The notes under the pieces were generated by a model. It was not told the DNA's origin. It ran no database searches and saw nothing but the letters and a program-made list of their open reading frames with translations. Positions 48,105 to 60,639 of a stretch of 64,000 nucleotides of DNA are shown one piece after another. The stretch's first letter is position 1. Each line of letters starts with the position of its first letter. The translations under genes and the position numbers were made by a program. Origin of the DNA: Cryptomeria japonica (lineage: Eukaryota > Streptophyta > Pinopsida > Cupressales > Cupressaceae); contig NC_081414.1 of NCBI RefSeq assembly GCF_030272615.1, positions 811,869,069 to 811,933,068 of the forward strand. The letters run 5' to 3'.

Positions 48105-48395
48105 GCGTATATACATATATATACACATATAAATATATGTATATATACATACACACACACACACACATATATATATATGTATATATATATATACATATAT
48201 ATATATATACATATATATACATATATATATATATATATCTGTATATATATACACATATACATATATGTATATATACATATATACACACACACACATATAT
48301 ATGTATATATGTATATATATATATATACATGTATATCCATAAATATACATACATACATACACACACACACACATGCATATATATATATATATAGT
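47919..48395. repeat. Compound microsatellite
   Basis: In order: (CT)n 47919-47991, (GT)n, a hexamer run of GTATGT to about 48108, then TA/TATG/CACA mixes to 48395. It continues after TRIM-D at 50673-50697. Apparent proteins across it are artefacts. Confidence 0.95.
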
Positions 48396-48721
48396 TGGAG
48401 TTGAGTAAAAATCAACTCTACATCTCCCAATGATCACCTGCATGCAAACCTGTCATAGAAAGAGAGAAACAAAATAGGTATGGAGGCCAAAATTCAGAGA
48501 TCCAAAAAAGAGGAGTCATATTGTTTGTGCAACAAGAATGCAATTTAATAATAACACTTGTTATGAAAATAAAAAGAGAGAATCCTTATAAGAGGATACT
48601 CGAAACCCTAAAGGTGAAAACCCTAAAGAATTATAAGATTCTTAAGTTTAGCTTAAGCATAGAGTGTAATAGACTAATAATTGAATAAATAATTATTAGC
48701 TAATAAAAGATTACTCTAACG
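48396..48721 (-). repeat. TRIM-D 3' LTR (left)
   Basis: 326 bp. On the plus strand it starts TGGAGTTGAG and ends CTCTAACG, where the terminal CA has become CG. Confidence 0.85.
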
Positions 48722-48731
48722 CACCCCCTTA
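48722..48731 (-). other. TRIM-D polypurine tract
   Basis: AAGGGGGTG in element orientation, beside the 3' LTR. Confidence 0.7.
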
Positions 48732-50331
48732 AGATGAACTTAGGGAGTAGCTAAAAAACAACTAAGGACTAAAAAAGCATGTAAAAAATGTAGGAAATCA
48801 ACAATGGGTCCCGACAACTAGGCTTGATGAGGTACCCAAGTACAATAAAATCTCTGTAAAGTGGAGAAAAAGGAGAAAACCCTATGAGAACAAAACTCCT
48901 CTCCATGAAGAGATGAAAGCTCAAGTGAAGGACTAAGAAGCCTCCAAACAAGAGTGTTCTAGAAGATAGGAAGAAAAAAGAGAAAGAACACCACTGAAGC
49001 ATGAAATAGCTGCAAACATTATCGAAGAGTAACTACTGATATGAAGAACCTCCACTGAAATAGAACATGACTAGGTAGAGAAGATTGTAATCTACATGAA
49101 TGCACTCAAATGATACAGCTTGAATCAGATGGTAAACAAAGGCAAGCAAATGAACTTGAAGATATAGATGGCATGAAACACCAAATCCTAAAGAGCTGAT
49201 CAATAAAACCAAGTAAGCATTAGAACCAACATAAAAAAACCTCCCCATAATGCTCAAAAGGGAGAGGGATAGGTACACTGAAAAGAATGGCCAACAAGAA
49301 CTGCATGACGGAGAACCAAGAACATCAAAGGTGCTGAGAAAGTACATAGTGTCGTGGAAGGAACACTCACTTGGGACACATCATGAGGCTAATGTCGTGG
49401 AAGGAACACTCACATAACAAAGGTAGATGACAAACAAAGGCAAACATCAACACCTCATGGCAATTTATAAGTAGTTCATGTACAATAAGGCATAAGATGT
49501 GCAAGATTCTAAGTATACAATGAATTGTGGCACTTTATCTCAGTGCATTTGCATAAATAAAATGCTACAATGATAAGAAGAGACATAAGACTGGAAATAG
49601 AAAAAATAGCCAAATACGAGACATCCTACTCAAAGAAAGAGATCCCAAGACCTAAAACATCCAAGATATTCACCAGAGTGTTGAAAAGCAAAAAAATGAA
49701 TAAAATATACTTGGAGACGAATCTTGAAAGAAAACTTATATGAATGAAAAGAACAGATAACATTTTTTTCTAAAAAATGGAGTTCGAATTCTCAAGTTGT
49801 CTCCCAGAGTGCAAAAATGAACAGTTGGCTTTGCTAGAAAAAAAAACATCAAAAAAGGTAAATAAAAAGTTCAAACCTCTAGATCCAGATAGAGATTGGA
49901 AATAGCTCTCCGATGATATAAGATTTGTCGAAAAATGCCTCCGTATGACCAAGTTACGACCAAAAGAAAAAAACCCCTCTTGTAGGGCATAAAGAGGTTA
50001 AAAATTATTATTTTTTTATTTTTTTATTTTTACGAAACTTTTCTGACGCAATTGTTGGTAAAGTCATATGGATTTTTATACCTCGAAAAATGTGCCAATA
50101 AAAAATCATGCCCCAGATGCCCCTATCATCGAAAATAGACAAATTATATATCAAAATTCATGGAATCAGCCTTCTGAACCCAACTATGAGGTCCTTTTGG
50201 CACCAAAATGTACCAAAAAATCAGCTACTCCCGGAAATGGAAAAAATCAACTACACAAACCCTTGGATACATAGATTTGGAGAACAAGGCCCAAAATCTC
50301 TCATGAAGAGAACAGGAGCATGCAATCTAGA
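48732..50331 (-). other. TRIM-D internal region, non-coding
   Basis: Short open frames on both strands (at most 104 codons) show no retroelement motif. A 20-bp word, GTCGTGGAAGGAACACTCAC, occurs twice, near 49352 and 49394. Confidence 0.6.
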
Positions 50332-50343
50332 GCTCTGATACCA
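50332..50343 (-). other. TRIM-D primer-binding site
   Basis: Perfect TGGTATCAGAGC in element orientation, three bases from the 5' LTR; matches the site of Copia-A. Confidence 0.9.
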
Positions 50344-50346
50344 TAT

Positions 50347-50672
50347 TGGAGTTGAGGAAAAATCAACTCTACAGCTCCCAAGGATCACCTGCATGCAAAC
50401 CTATCACAGAAAGAGATAAGCAAAATAGCTATGGAGGCCAAAATTTAGAGATCTAGAAAAGAGGAGTCATATTGATTGTGCAACAAGAATGCAATTCAAT
50501 AATTACAATTGTTATGAAAATACAAAGAGAGAATCCTTATAAGAGGATACTCGAAACCCTAAAGGTGAAAACCCTAAAGAATTATAAGATTCCTAAGTTT
50601 AGCTTAAGCATAGAATATAATAGACTAATAATTAAATAAATATTTATTAGCTAATAAGAGATTACTCTAACA
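50347..50672 (-). repeat. TRIM-D 5' LTR (right)
   Basis: 326 bp, TG...CA, 7% different from its partner by eye. Confidence 0.88.
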
Positions 50673-50697
50673 TATATATATGTATGTATATATGTGC

Positions 50698-51490
50698 AGG
50701 ATCATGGTGTGCTAAAATAGGCCCTTAAGTGGCAATGAAATTTCAAAAAATCGGAATTATGCAACTTGACATGAAAATTTGAATAAGTTATAAACATTAT
50801 TTTAAAACTATGTAAGAAGAGAATCTATATAAAATTAAATGTATTTTCTAAGCTACTAGTTGTTTTTTGGAAAAAAAATCCTATTTGATGATAATTTCAA
50901 ATTTCAATGTAGTGGTACTAAAATTTCAGAAAAAAGATAAGAAGTAGGCTAATGTATGACCACCCTAATCACAATCAAATCATAATATTTTTTAATAAGA
51001 TTTATCATATAATTATTAGACTCGTGTCCAGATGTGACACATATTTATTTATAATTTTTTATAAAGTAAGTAATTATTTATGAATTATTTACTATAGCTT
51101 TTCAAAAATTCAGAAACTCCTACGTCTGACCACCTTAACTTGGTCAAAACCTTATGAAATTCAATTTTTTATTATTTTTCCCTATAGTAGATGGAGCATA
51201 GGATATGACACATGTTTTATATTTAAAAAATGTTATACCATTTGAAAGTTATGAGTGTTTTTCTATCAGTCTATCAATCAAGACTTTTGCTAGAACTCAA
51301 TTAGAAAATAAATAATAATAATTTATTAAAGTCGAAATAAGACAAGCCTTATATTGTTGGATAGCTCAGAACATCCTTAAAAACTAATTTTCATTTTATC
51401 AATTTTTGCTATAAAAAAGTTGTTAGCCACCCATGTAAAGTCTAGAAAATCAAGGAATAATAAAAAAAATGTTTTTTTAGTTCACTTTCT
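50698..51490. other. AT-rich intergenic DNA
   Basis: No coding frame or element end recognised. Confidence 0.5.
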
Positions 51491-51492
51491 AA

Positions 51493-51546
<54 letters not shown>

Positions 51547-51662
51547 ATCTCTATCTCTCTCCCTCTCCCCTAATATATCTCTTTGTCCCCTAATATCTCT
51601 CTCCCCTAATATCTCTCTCTCTCCCTACCCCATCCCCCCTCTCTCCCCTAATCTCTCTCTAA
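51491..51662. repeat. CT-rich microsatellite
   Basis: (CT)n followed by repeats of CCCCTAATATCTCTCT-like units. Confidence 0.9.
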
Positions 51663-52021
51663 AATATGAGTACTCAAATCGAATATCCAATTTCTACCAC
51701 TGCCATTAATGTGGCAATAGTAAAAACAAAGGTGGCAATGGGAATTATTTTTGGAATAATATATGATATAATATGTATTATATAATATATAATCTAATAT
51801 ATTATTATATATTATATAATATGTAATTCATTTTTTAATTTAAAACTATGTATAAAAATTGGATATCTGATTTTTTCAAAAATCTGATTTGCCCAGGTGT
51901 TTGCCATGCCAAGGTGTACTAACACCTAGGCCAAGCAAAAAGTTAACACAAATTTTGGCATTTTTAGGCGAGTAGAAAATGCTACTTTTTCACTTAGCCA
52001 CTTTTTGGCCCGATGATCTTG
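51663..52021. other. Intergenic DNA
   Basis: AT-rich, nothing recognised. Confidence 0.5.
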
Positions 52022-52549
52022 CACTAACCCTATATATATATATGTTTAGATATAAATATATGTGTGTGTGTGTATACATATATATATATACATATACATA
52101 TATCTATATATACATATACATATATATGCATATATACGTATATGTATACATATACATATATATGTATATATATATGTATATGTATATATACATATATATA
52201 TATGTATATATATATGTATATGTATATATAGATATATGTATATGTATATATACATATATATCTATATATCTATATATACATATATATATATGTATATGTA
52301 TATATACATATATATATATGTATATATATATGTATATGTATATATAGATATATGTATATGTATATATACATATATATCTATATATCTATATATATATATG
52401 TATATATACATATACCTATACATATACATATACACACACACACACACATATATATGTATGTATGTATATATATGTATATATGCATATATATATACATACA
52501 TATATATGTGTGTGTGTGTTTATGTATATATGCATATATATATACATAC

Positions 52550-52590
<41 letters not shown>

Positions 52591-52602
52591 TATATATATA
52601 TA
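52022..52602. repeat. TA/TG/CA compound microsatellite at the LINE-c 3' end
   Basis: Alternating purine-pyrimidine repeats (TATA, TATG, CACA), ending in a (TG)n run and a short TATA stretch directly at the 3' end of LINE-c. Confidence 0.95.
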
Positions 52603-52681
52603 TTGAAAAGAGGTGTAAGAGTTTATACAAAATAATGATTCAAATAAATTACATATTTCTATCCTCCATAATTAGCTTATC

Positions 52682-55600
52682 TTAAGTTTCTAAGTAATTT
52701 GATGGTAGCAACCCCCAATCACCAACATTCCAACCTTCACCATGCTTAGAAGCCCACTTAGCTAGACAATATTCCACCTTGGTCCACTCCCTCTAAATAT
52801 GACAAAAAGAGATATAATCAGAGAAGCAACAAAGATAGAAAATCTATCTAACCACCACAACAAGTTTCTAGTTAACCCCATCCAACCTTTGATCATTCAA
52901 CAAATACACAATAATTTGAGAGTTAAAATTTCAAATAATTCTCTTCCAACCAAGGGAACATCTTCTCTCAATAGAATGTAAAATAGCAAGATCCTCCATA
53001 GGATTATTAGAGTGTTTCCCTTTATAAATAGTGAAAAATAACACCTCTCCACTATTGTTATCCCTCTCAATGCCGCTAATCCTAGCACGACTACCTGATT
53101 ACAATAGGAGGACCCATCAATATTAATTTTTAAGACCCCTCCAAAGGGAGGACACCATCTTCCTTCCCGACGAATATTTTGTTTTTCATTTCAAGGTCTT
53201 TTGACAACCATGAAGGCTCCACTACTTTCCCATAAATTAGAATTATTAATAACATCTTGATCAATAGGATCAACCACCAAAGAAAGTTTGCAATTTGGAG
53301 AGATAGTTTCCTGAAGTCTACAAATAAATTTTCTCCACATCTACTAAGCCTCTCCCAATTTTCTCTCTATAAAATTCTATGATTCTTTTCTAGTCAAAGA
53401 TTCCAAAGAATAAGAGTAGCACAATAACCTAGGCAACTAGTAGAAAGGAGGTTTTAGCTAGAGGTATTCCTATGCTTTCCCAAAATTTCACTAAAGAGGT
53501 AGCATGAACACAAGAGTGACCCTACACCCCACCATAAATGCCAAATCACTCTAGCATACTGGCACTAAGAGAAAATATGAGAAGATATTTCCTCACTATT
53601 ATTAGCAAAGAACATAGATAGAAGGTCCATGAAAGCCCCTCTTACATAAATTTTTCCAGGTGAGACACTTATCTTGAGCTAATAGCCAAAGGAAAAAATT
53701 AAATTTTAGCCAAGAGGATTTATTCCAAACCTTCTTCCATCAAGGTATACCAAATTGAATATGAAGCTTCATATCCAACTCTAGATAGCCCAAGGAAATA
53801 GAAAATATTCATTTAGGGTCAAACCCTCGAGCAAGATTATTTCTCCCTTTAAGGGATCTTCAGGGATCTTCAGAGTCTACTTGCTAGGATCTTAGCAAGT
53901 TGTTGTCTATCTTCCACATTTCGTACACTTAGCCACTCCTCAGGATCCTTCTAGCAAGCCACCTCCAACTAACCCATTATCTTCACAGTCTTATAATCCT
54001 CAAACTTAATCTAGGCAACTTTTGATATAGTATTACAAAGAGGCTACACATGAGGAAAATCATGCACAAGAGGGGGATGACCATCCTAGGAATCAAGCCA
54101 AAAAGGTGCATCAAAAACCATATTACAAATCAAAAACAAACCTTCCTTAATAAGATTTACTCCTCACTTGAGTGTATTCCAAATCATAGAGCCCTTTCTA
54201 GCTAGGCCATAGCTAGGCACATCCAAGGAAGTTATCCCATAAAGATATTTATAATGGGTGATAATCCTAGCCCAATATTAATCCTAACAAATACACCACC
54301 ACCAATAAAGATTAATAGTTGACACTTGACCAGTCATTCTATTTGGTTGAAGACCAAGACCACCCTACTCCTTTGGCCTACACACTAAATCCCATTTAAC
54401 CAAACTCCACTTTGAGGATACAAGATTGCTAGACCATAAAAGTGTTGAGAAAGAGCATCAAACTCCTTAACAAAACTAGCAAAAGAAACCTGAACAAAGC
54501 ATTTGTAAATAGGCAAAGCATGAACCATAGATTTTAAAAGACCCACACTCCTTGGAGCCGAGAACCATCTACAAATCCAATGACTGACTTCCTTGCAAAA
54601 CTTATCAATGATTTCCCATGAATAATCTCATCTGTGTGCACCAACAACAATGGGAGTCGAAAGATACACAAAAAGGAAGAGAGACAATTTAAAACTTGAG
54701 AATACAATAAATCATTTTTTGAATAAGTCGAGGAGTAATAAAGAAAAATATAGAGAACTTTTCTTCATTAATTTTTTGCCCCAAAGTAGCCAATTAAGTT
54801 TATAAAGCTCTCTAAAAATTTACAGCTTCATCAATTCTAGCCATCCCCATCAAGACAGTATCATCAACAAATTGAAGGTGTGAGTAAGGAGGTAAATAAG
54901 TACTCCAATGCCAACCTTGAATCAAACCTTATTGAGCACCCAAGACTTAACAAATTTGCCCAATCCTTCAGCCATGATGATAAATAGATATGGAGAAAGA
55001 GGATCCCCTTTCCAAAGGCCATGAGAAGCATTGCATAACTCAGATAGGTCCCCATTAATGATAATAGAAAAAGAAGGTGAAGTCACACAACTCAAGATCT
55101 AGTTAACCCACTCAACTCTAAAACCAAAAGCAAGAAGAACCTTTTGTAAAAATTCCCACCTAACCCTGTCATAAGATTTGGCCATATCCAATTTCATGAA
55201 CATTTTCTTCTCCTTAGAGTTTTCCATAGAATAAATAGGCTTTGTAGCAGCCACAATCCCATCAAGAATGTACTTGCCTTCCACCAAACCTCTTTTCTTC
55301 TCAAAGATAATAGACATGAGGCACACCTTAAGTCTATCTACAATTAACTTGGTGATAATTTTGTATTCCACATTACAAATTCCAATGGGTCTAAATTGAT
55401 CCAATTTCACTGCATCATCTTTCTTGGGGATACACACAAAAAAGGTGGAATTATGGGCTTTCAACATTTGTTTATTACTATGAAATTCTTGGACCATATC
55501 AAGAAGGGAAAATTTGATAATCTCCTAGAACTCTTGATAAAATTGAATAGGAAAGCCATTAGGACCAAGGGCCTTTCCTTTTTTCATATGAAACACAACT

Positions 55601-56955
55601 TACTCCAATTCCAATATTCAAATGGGTTGGATGAGAGCTTCATTCATCTCATTAGAAACCAAAAAGGGAATGTAGTCCAAAATGAATCTTTCTTCATTTG
55701 TGACAGGGAGAGCGTGCTCAGTGAACAAAGTAGAAAAAATCCAAGCAGCCTCCCTCCAAATCTCATCCAAAGAATACAATTGGACCCTTTCTTAAGATAA
55801 GAGAGAGTAAATTAGATTACCATTCCTTCTAGCCTTGACAAAATTGTCAAAAAAGGCAGTGTTCCTATCCTCTTCTTAAAGCCTATCAATGTGATACTTT
55901 TATTTCCAGAAAATCTCCTCCCACAACTCCCATTGCTCCAATTCCTTAATAGATCCATCTTCTTCTTTTCTCTAATCTAGGGTCATACAATGGTCTTGGA
56001 TCAACCGGGTAATAGAATCCCATTGGGATCGAGCCGCAATCTCATTGTGGTGAAGGTTTCTAAAACATTATATGTTCCCCCTTTTGAGCTTTTAATTCAC
56101 ATACTATAATATTTTTAAAAAGGAATACATAACCCTACCATGAAATTTTTTTCCTTCTTGCCACCAATTAGAAACCAAGTTCTAGAGAGAGATTATGTAA
56201 CCACATAATTTGGAATTTAAAAGAGTGATTTTTTGACACTCTAAAGGAGACTGTAGAGAGTTTAATCAACCAATGATTAGAGCCCCTCTAGTCTAAGATC
56301 TTTTAATTGGTAGACCATCTAACCCCCAACCAATACTTGAGAAAAGAAATCTATTGTACCTTTCAAAAATAACCTCCTCACGACTTCTCCTATTGGTACA
56401 GGTGAAGAAACCATTATTAGGTTTCACATAAATTAAGCTCAAGAAAGAAATATTATCTTGAAGGAAACTTGTAGACTCTTCCAAATCAATTATTCCACCT
56501 CTTTTCTCTTCCAAACTGGAAATGACATTAAAGTCGTCAACAACAACCCATGGGAGAAGAGGTAGTAAAGAGCATACATATATAATATGATTCCAAAGTT
56601 GTGCCTTACCCAAGATATCAATAAGGGGATAAACATTAGTGAAGAGACAAGTTTCTGTTGAATCCAAGATAAAAGCAATCAAAGAAATAGAAGAGCAACT
56701 TGAGATCCATCACAAGGGAGTAATCTTCTTTGGTTTCGATAAACAAGAAATACCCCCTGAATTACCTTGAGTACCAATACCCTGACACATCCCATGGGAC
56801 CAAATTCTAGGAGATTTATTGAGTAGATCATCCACTGTTAACTTAGTCTCTTGAATAAAAACAATATCTGAAGAAAGAGATTCAATTAAATCACAAATAG
56901 TCTTTTTTCTAGGGATTCTATTCATACCCCTCACATTACAAGATATGACAATCAA
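52682..56955 (-). pseudogene. LINE-c ORF2: endonuclease, reverse transcriptase, RNase H
   Basis: Endonuclease at 56955-56293: begins IVISCNVRGMN, contains IQETKL and DDFNVISSLEEK (family GGDFN). The start codon is TTG where LINE-a has ATG. The reverse transcriptase fingers and palm lie at 55497-55099 (LDQFRPIGICN, MFMKLDMAKSYDRV). After a frameshift the active site QFVDDTVLM is intact at 54860-54871. A thumb block GGLGLQ follows near 54370 and a zinc-finger region near 53590-53720 (WLKFNFFLWLLAQDKCLTW). The RNase H lies near 53130-52750 (INIDGSS). The protein ends in WASKHGEGWNVGDWGLLPSN with a TAA at 52682. The active-site residues of the RT are kept, but the frame is broken. Confidence 0.85.
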
Positions 56956-58290
56956 TTATAAGGATGGAAAAAATGAGAATCAACAGTCTTCATTGACCCA
57001 GATTCAACTAGAGTCTCCCCTATTAACTTAACTTTCACCTAGTTTGGCTTATGACCTTCTTTTGAGGTCTTCTCCAAAGAACCTTTCTTGAGGGGGTTTT
57101 GATGCAAAGCCAAGGATTCAGAAGACCCACTACTTTTTATTGGATCTAGGCCCTCCTTCATAAGAGATAAGAGTTGAACCTGAATATCACCAACATTATG
57201 CTTGTCCTAGGAATCACCTAGAATAGGAACATCAAGAATCTGAGGGGGTAAGTTAGTACCCATTTGACCCTCTTAAACCTCCACCAAAGACAAATTCTTG
57301 TTGTTGTCTCCCCCATCTTACGAAAAAACCATACCCAAAGGTTCCACACCAAAGGAAATCTCCACAAGAACTCCCACTTCCTAGATCAGGTCTTCCAAAG
57401 CATCAAACTGATTAATGTTCTCATGATATTACCTATCCTTTAGAGTTCTCTTCCACCCTCTCCCCTTATTTTGATGTTTGATAGCAACAAAACCCTCTTT
57501 ATATGTATTCTCCTTAGCCATAAGAGTCTTCCCCTTATCATTCTTAGAGGAAAAATCTAAAGGAGGAGTAGAAATTGTCACTGGATTGAACTAAGGATAC
57601 TTTCATTGTAAATGGCCATACTCATGACAAATATGAAATTTAAATGGAAACCTCTCATAATCAAGCTATTGAACCCAAGAAGAGGAGCCAAGAGAAATCT
57701 CTATAGAATTTGGTAATAGGTTATTTTATTTAATCTCAACATAGATGCGAGCATAACAAATTACCTTTTTAGCTCAAGTTTGAGTAGTATATCCCATAGG
57801 CTTGCCTAGAAGGAGAGTGATTGAATAAATAATATCATCCCTCTAGAATTCAAGTGGGACTCTAGGAAGATGAGCCCATAAAAGAAATTTTGATGGAAGC
57901 TCCTCAACAAAATTAAACCCTACATGCCAGAGTTTGATGAAGAGCGCAACCTGATTAAAAAAATAAGGACCTCCTTCAAAGGCTTTGTTTCTATTCACCA
58001 TGCATGAAAACACCACAATAATATAGTTGAACTACTTTCCAACATATTATCCATAGCCCCTTCTTGACTCCATGCACCCATGACTCCAAAATTGGCATAG
58101 AGAGTTGAACTCCCATAAAGTTACAAATAATGCAATAAGATATGCCATATTTTGTGGGGGCCAATCCACTGCTTATCAAATTAATGTATGTTCGCCCTAT
58201 TGTATGGCTATTTAGCATACTACAACTTGCTATCCATATTGGCAAAATATTATAAATCGTCACCCTATTGTATGGGTATAGATTCACATA
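56952..58290 (-). pseudogene. LINE-c ORF1 (DUF4283-like)
   Basis: Blocks in order: ISYCIICNFMGVQLSMPILE, EGGPYFFNQVALFIKLWH, RVPLEF, ICYARIYVEI and LDYERFPFKFHICHEYGH. The knuckle has lost its first and last Cys (Phe and Tyr), and there is a stop inside it. The protein ends VDSHFFHPYN with a TGA at 56952-56954, one base out of step with the ORF2 start. Several stops interrupt it. Confidence 0.75.
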
Positions 58291-58300
58291 ACACACTTTG

Positions 58301-59550
58301 CTACCCATAGTGACACCATTATTTTTATCTTAACTGCTACTATCTTAATTTTTTTTTGTAATAGGGGTTTTCCTCCACTAAGAAGGGATTGTTTCTATTA
58401 TGCTATCGTATATATTATGTGTATGATCACTTTTTTTCATTTGACATGTTAGTCTGCAGCTAATGTGTTTATGATGGAACATCTTAGCAAAATCTAACAT
58501 TCCCTGGCAGAAACTTTGTTTGATCAACAAATTCTATTTCCCAGTTGCAAATCTTGACAAAATCTCTCTACTTTAGCTTTGCATCTCTCAATAATGATAT
58601 GCTTGATAAAGTGGGGGAAAAATGTAACATCGTAAATTACACCCCATGCAATTCCATGTCACATAAGCACCTTTTCTTTAAGCTAATCAGAATCATTTGT
58701 TACCTATTTGTCCTTTTGTCCACATGGATTGATTTGTCATCTTAGAATTTGGTTTTTATTGATCATGTTGACCATTTGACTAATGGACTCTAGTGCACTA
58801 TGGAGACATCCATGCACCATGCTAGCATCCCGTGAATATGTCATTTTGTAGGTGGTCATTTGAGTGTTACACTTGTTCTCTAAAGAGTTTATAACACCTA
58901 TGTTCACAACCATCAATGTTGAGATTCTTTCTTGAGGTCTATATCTCACTCTTTTGAGAGTTTTTTGGGACTTCTTGATCAATTCACAAAATTTTTAAGC
59001 TCTTGACACATTTTCTACATATCTTACAACTTTTCTCTCAATCATCCAAAATTATCACGATCTTTGGAGAACTTTTGGGACTCAATTCCACTCATCCGGA
59101 TGAAGGTTCTTTAAGTGCTAAAGGGGAGTTTCTCTCTTTCTTTCTCTGATTGCATTTTCATTACTTCTATCTAGTATATCAATCACTCTATTCATTTTAT
59201 TTTATCTTTATCTCCTTCTCTCTCATCATGGCTATTATCTAGGTTGTCTATGGAGGTGGAAACACTAAAATGAGGGTCTAACTAAGGCAAACCTCTAAAC
59301 ACAAGCCCCAACATTTTTCCTTTTTTTTTGTGTGCAGGTTTGTGATTGAGAAAAGGAACTTACTTTGTTGGAGGATTCAATCATGGACCGATTGTAAGTT
59401 TCTTTCACCTTTTCTCACCTCCTTCTAGCTATTTGCATTATTTTCTTGTTAGGTTACAAGGTAGAGTTCAAAGTTGGGTCCCCATCCCCCAGAAGTCCGT
59501 GGGTTGGGAAAATTTCGAACTAGAAACAAGCACCTGATTTTTACAAATCT
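58301..59550. other. Intergenic DNA, nothing firm
   Basis: Mixed composition, less AT-rich than elsewhere, perhaps repeat-derived. Short open frames (at most 81 codons) show no recognised motif. Confidence 0.4.
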
Positions 59551-59618
59551 GGTGCCCGAGCCATGAATAAAATGGGTGAACATTTTCAAAAACATGCACC
59601 CATTTTGGTTCGGGCACC
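59551..59618. other. Strong hairpin, 22 paired positions
   Basis: Outer arms GGTGCCCGAGCC (59551-59562) and GGTTCGGGCACC (59607-59618) pair over 12 positions with one G-T. Inner arms AAAATGGGTG and CACCCATTTT pair perfectly over 10. A six-base bulge lies on the 5' side, and the loop is about 18 bases. Confidence 0.8.
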
Positions 59619-59624
59619 CGAAGC

Positions 59625-59642
59625 AAAATGGGGGCCCATTTT
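59625..59642. other. Perfect 8-bp palindrome
   Basis: AAAATGGG, GG, CCCATTTT. It reuses the inner-arm word of the hairpin just upstream. Confidence 0.85.
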
Positions 59643-60060
59643 TAGCTTGCCAGTCGACCCCCTAGACCATTGTTTTGCTCATTCTAGGTATGTACCTTTG
59701 TTTCTTTATATTTTTATTTATTTATTATTATTATTTTTCTAAAAACATGCTAATTTATGTCATTTTTTTATTGTAGTGAGTAGGTTAAAATTTTAAAGTT
59801 TGAAAAACTTTTCTTTTTAATAGTGTTAAAAATTTATTTAATTTTATGTTTAAAATAGTTGTTTTTAGTTTTCAAATATCGTAGAAAACCTGAAAAATAA
59901 AAAATAGTTAAAAATTGAAACCCTAGGTATAAAACAAAAAAAAAACATAAATGAACAATAACCCTAGACATAAAACAAATGAACAATAGACCCTAGAAAA
60001 AAAAACAAATAAACCCTAGACAGAAAACAAACAATAAACTATAGATTGAAAATGAACAAT
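59643..60060. other. AT-rich DNA
   Basis: Includes repeated AACAATAAACCCTAGA-like words near 59930-60060. No coding frame. Confidence 0.5.
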
Positions 60061-60598
60061 AACCCTCTCTCTCTCTCATTACCTACTCTCTCTCTCTCTT
60101 AATCTCTCTCATTACCCTCTCTCTCTCTCTCTCTCTAGGACTTTTTTAGTACATCCTAGGACCTCTTAAGACATTATAGGATGCCTTAATACATCCTAGG
60201 ACATCTTTTTAACCTGTAAGAAACCGAGAACCCTTTAATGCATCCTACTATATCCTTAGACCCATTTTCACCCAAATGCTACACATATTTAAATGTTATA
60301 CATGTGTATAGCTAGATGTTTAAATGTTTAAATTTATTTTTGATATGTTGAAATGTTACATTCTATATGTTTCTAATGTTATATATAAATGTTAAACAAG
60401 TATAGTTAGAAGTTAAAATGATATCTTAGGACCCCTTAGTATAACCTAGGATCTTTTAACATACCTAGGACCCCTCAAGATACCTAGGACCCCTTAGTAG
60501 GACCTTTTATGACATAAGATTCCTGAGAACCATTTTCACCCCAATGCTACATATATTAAAATGTTATACATGTATAGTTAGATGTTTATATGTTTAAA

Positions 60599-60639
<41 letters not shown>

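Larger units (their letters stand above)
48396..50672 (-). mobile_element. TRIM-D, small non-autonomous LTR retrotransposon
   Basis: Two 326-bp direct repeats (48396-48721 and 50347-50672) flank 1625 bp. In minus orientation there is a perfect TGGTATCAGAGC primer site next to the right LTR and a purine tract next to the left LTR. No gag, integrase or RT motif is present in the interior, so it must have been moved by proteins from another element. The LTRs differ at about 23 positions by eye (about 7%). It sits in a microsatellite, so no reliable target duplication can be read (ATAGT against TATAT). Confidence 0.88.
52603..58300 (-). mobile_element. LINE-c, near full-length L1-type LINE
   Basis: Minus-strand LINE with ORF1 (58290 to 56952), ORF2 (56955 to 52682) and a short 3' UTR that runs into a microsatellite. 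It is the same subfamily as LINE-a and in the same orientation. Several frameshifts and stops inactivate it. The 5' limit is set by the last ORF1-like block and is approximate. Confidence 0.9.

Noticed and set aside
47850-48443. Open frames of alternating Val-Cys, Thr-His and Glu-Arg
   Set aside because: Translations of CT, GT and GTATGT repeats; not genes.
50068-50338. Two overlapping 68- and 76-codon plus-strand frames in TRIM-D
   Set aside because: Overlapping frames, antisense to the element orientation, with no retroelement motif.
51979-52685. Open frames of up to 207 codons
   Set aside because: Microsatellite translations running into the LINE-c 3' end.
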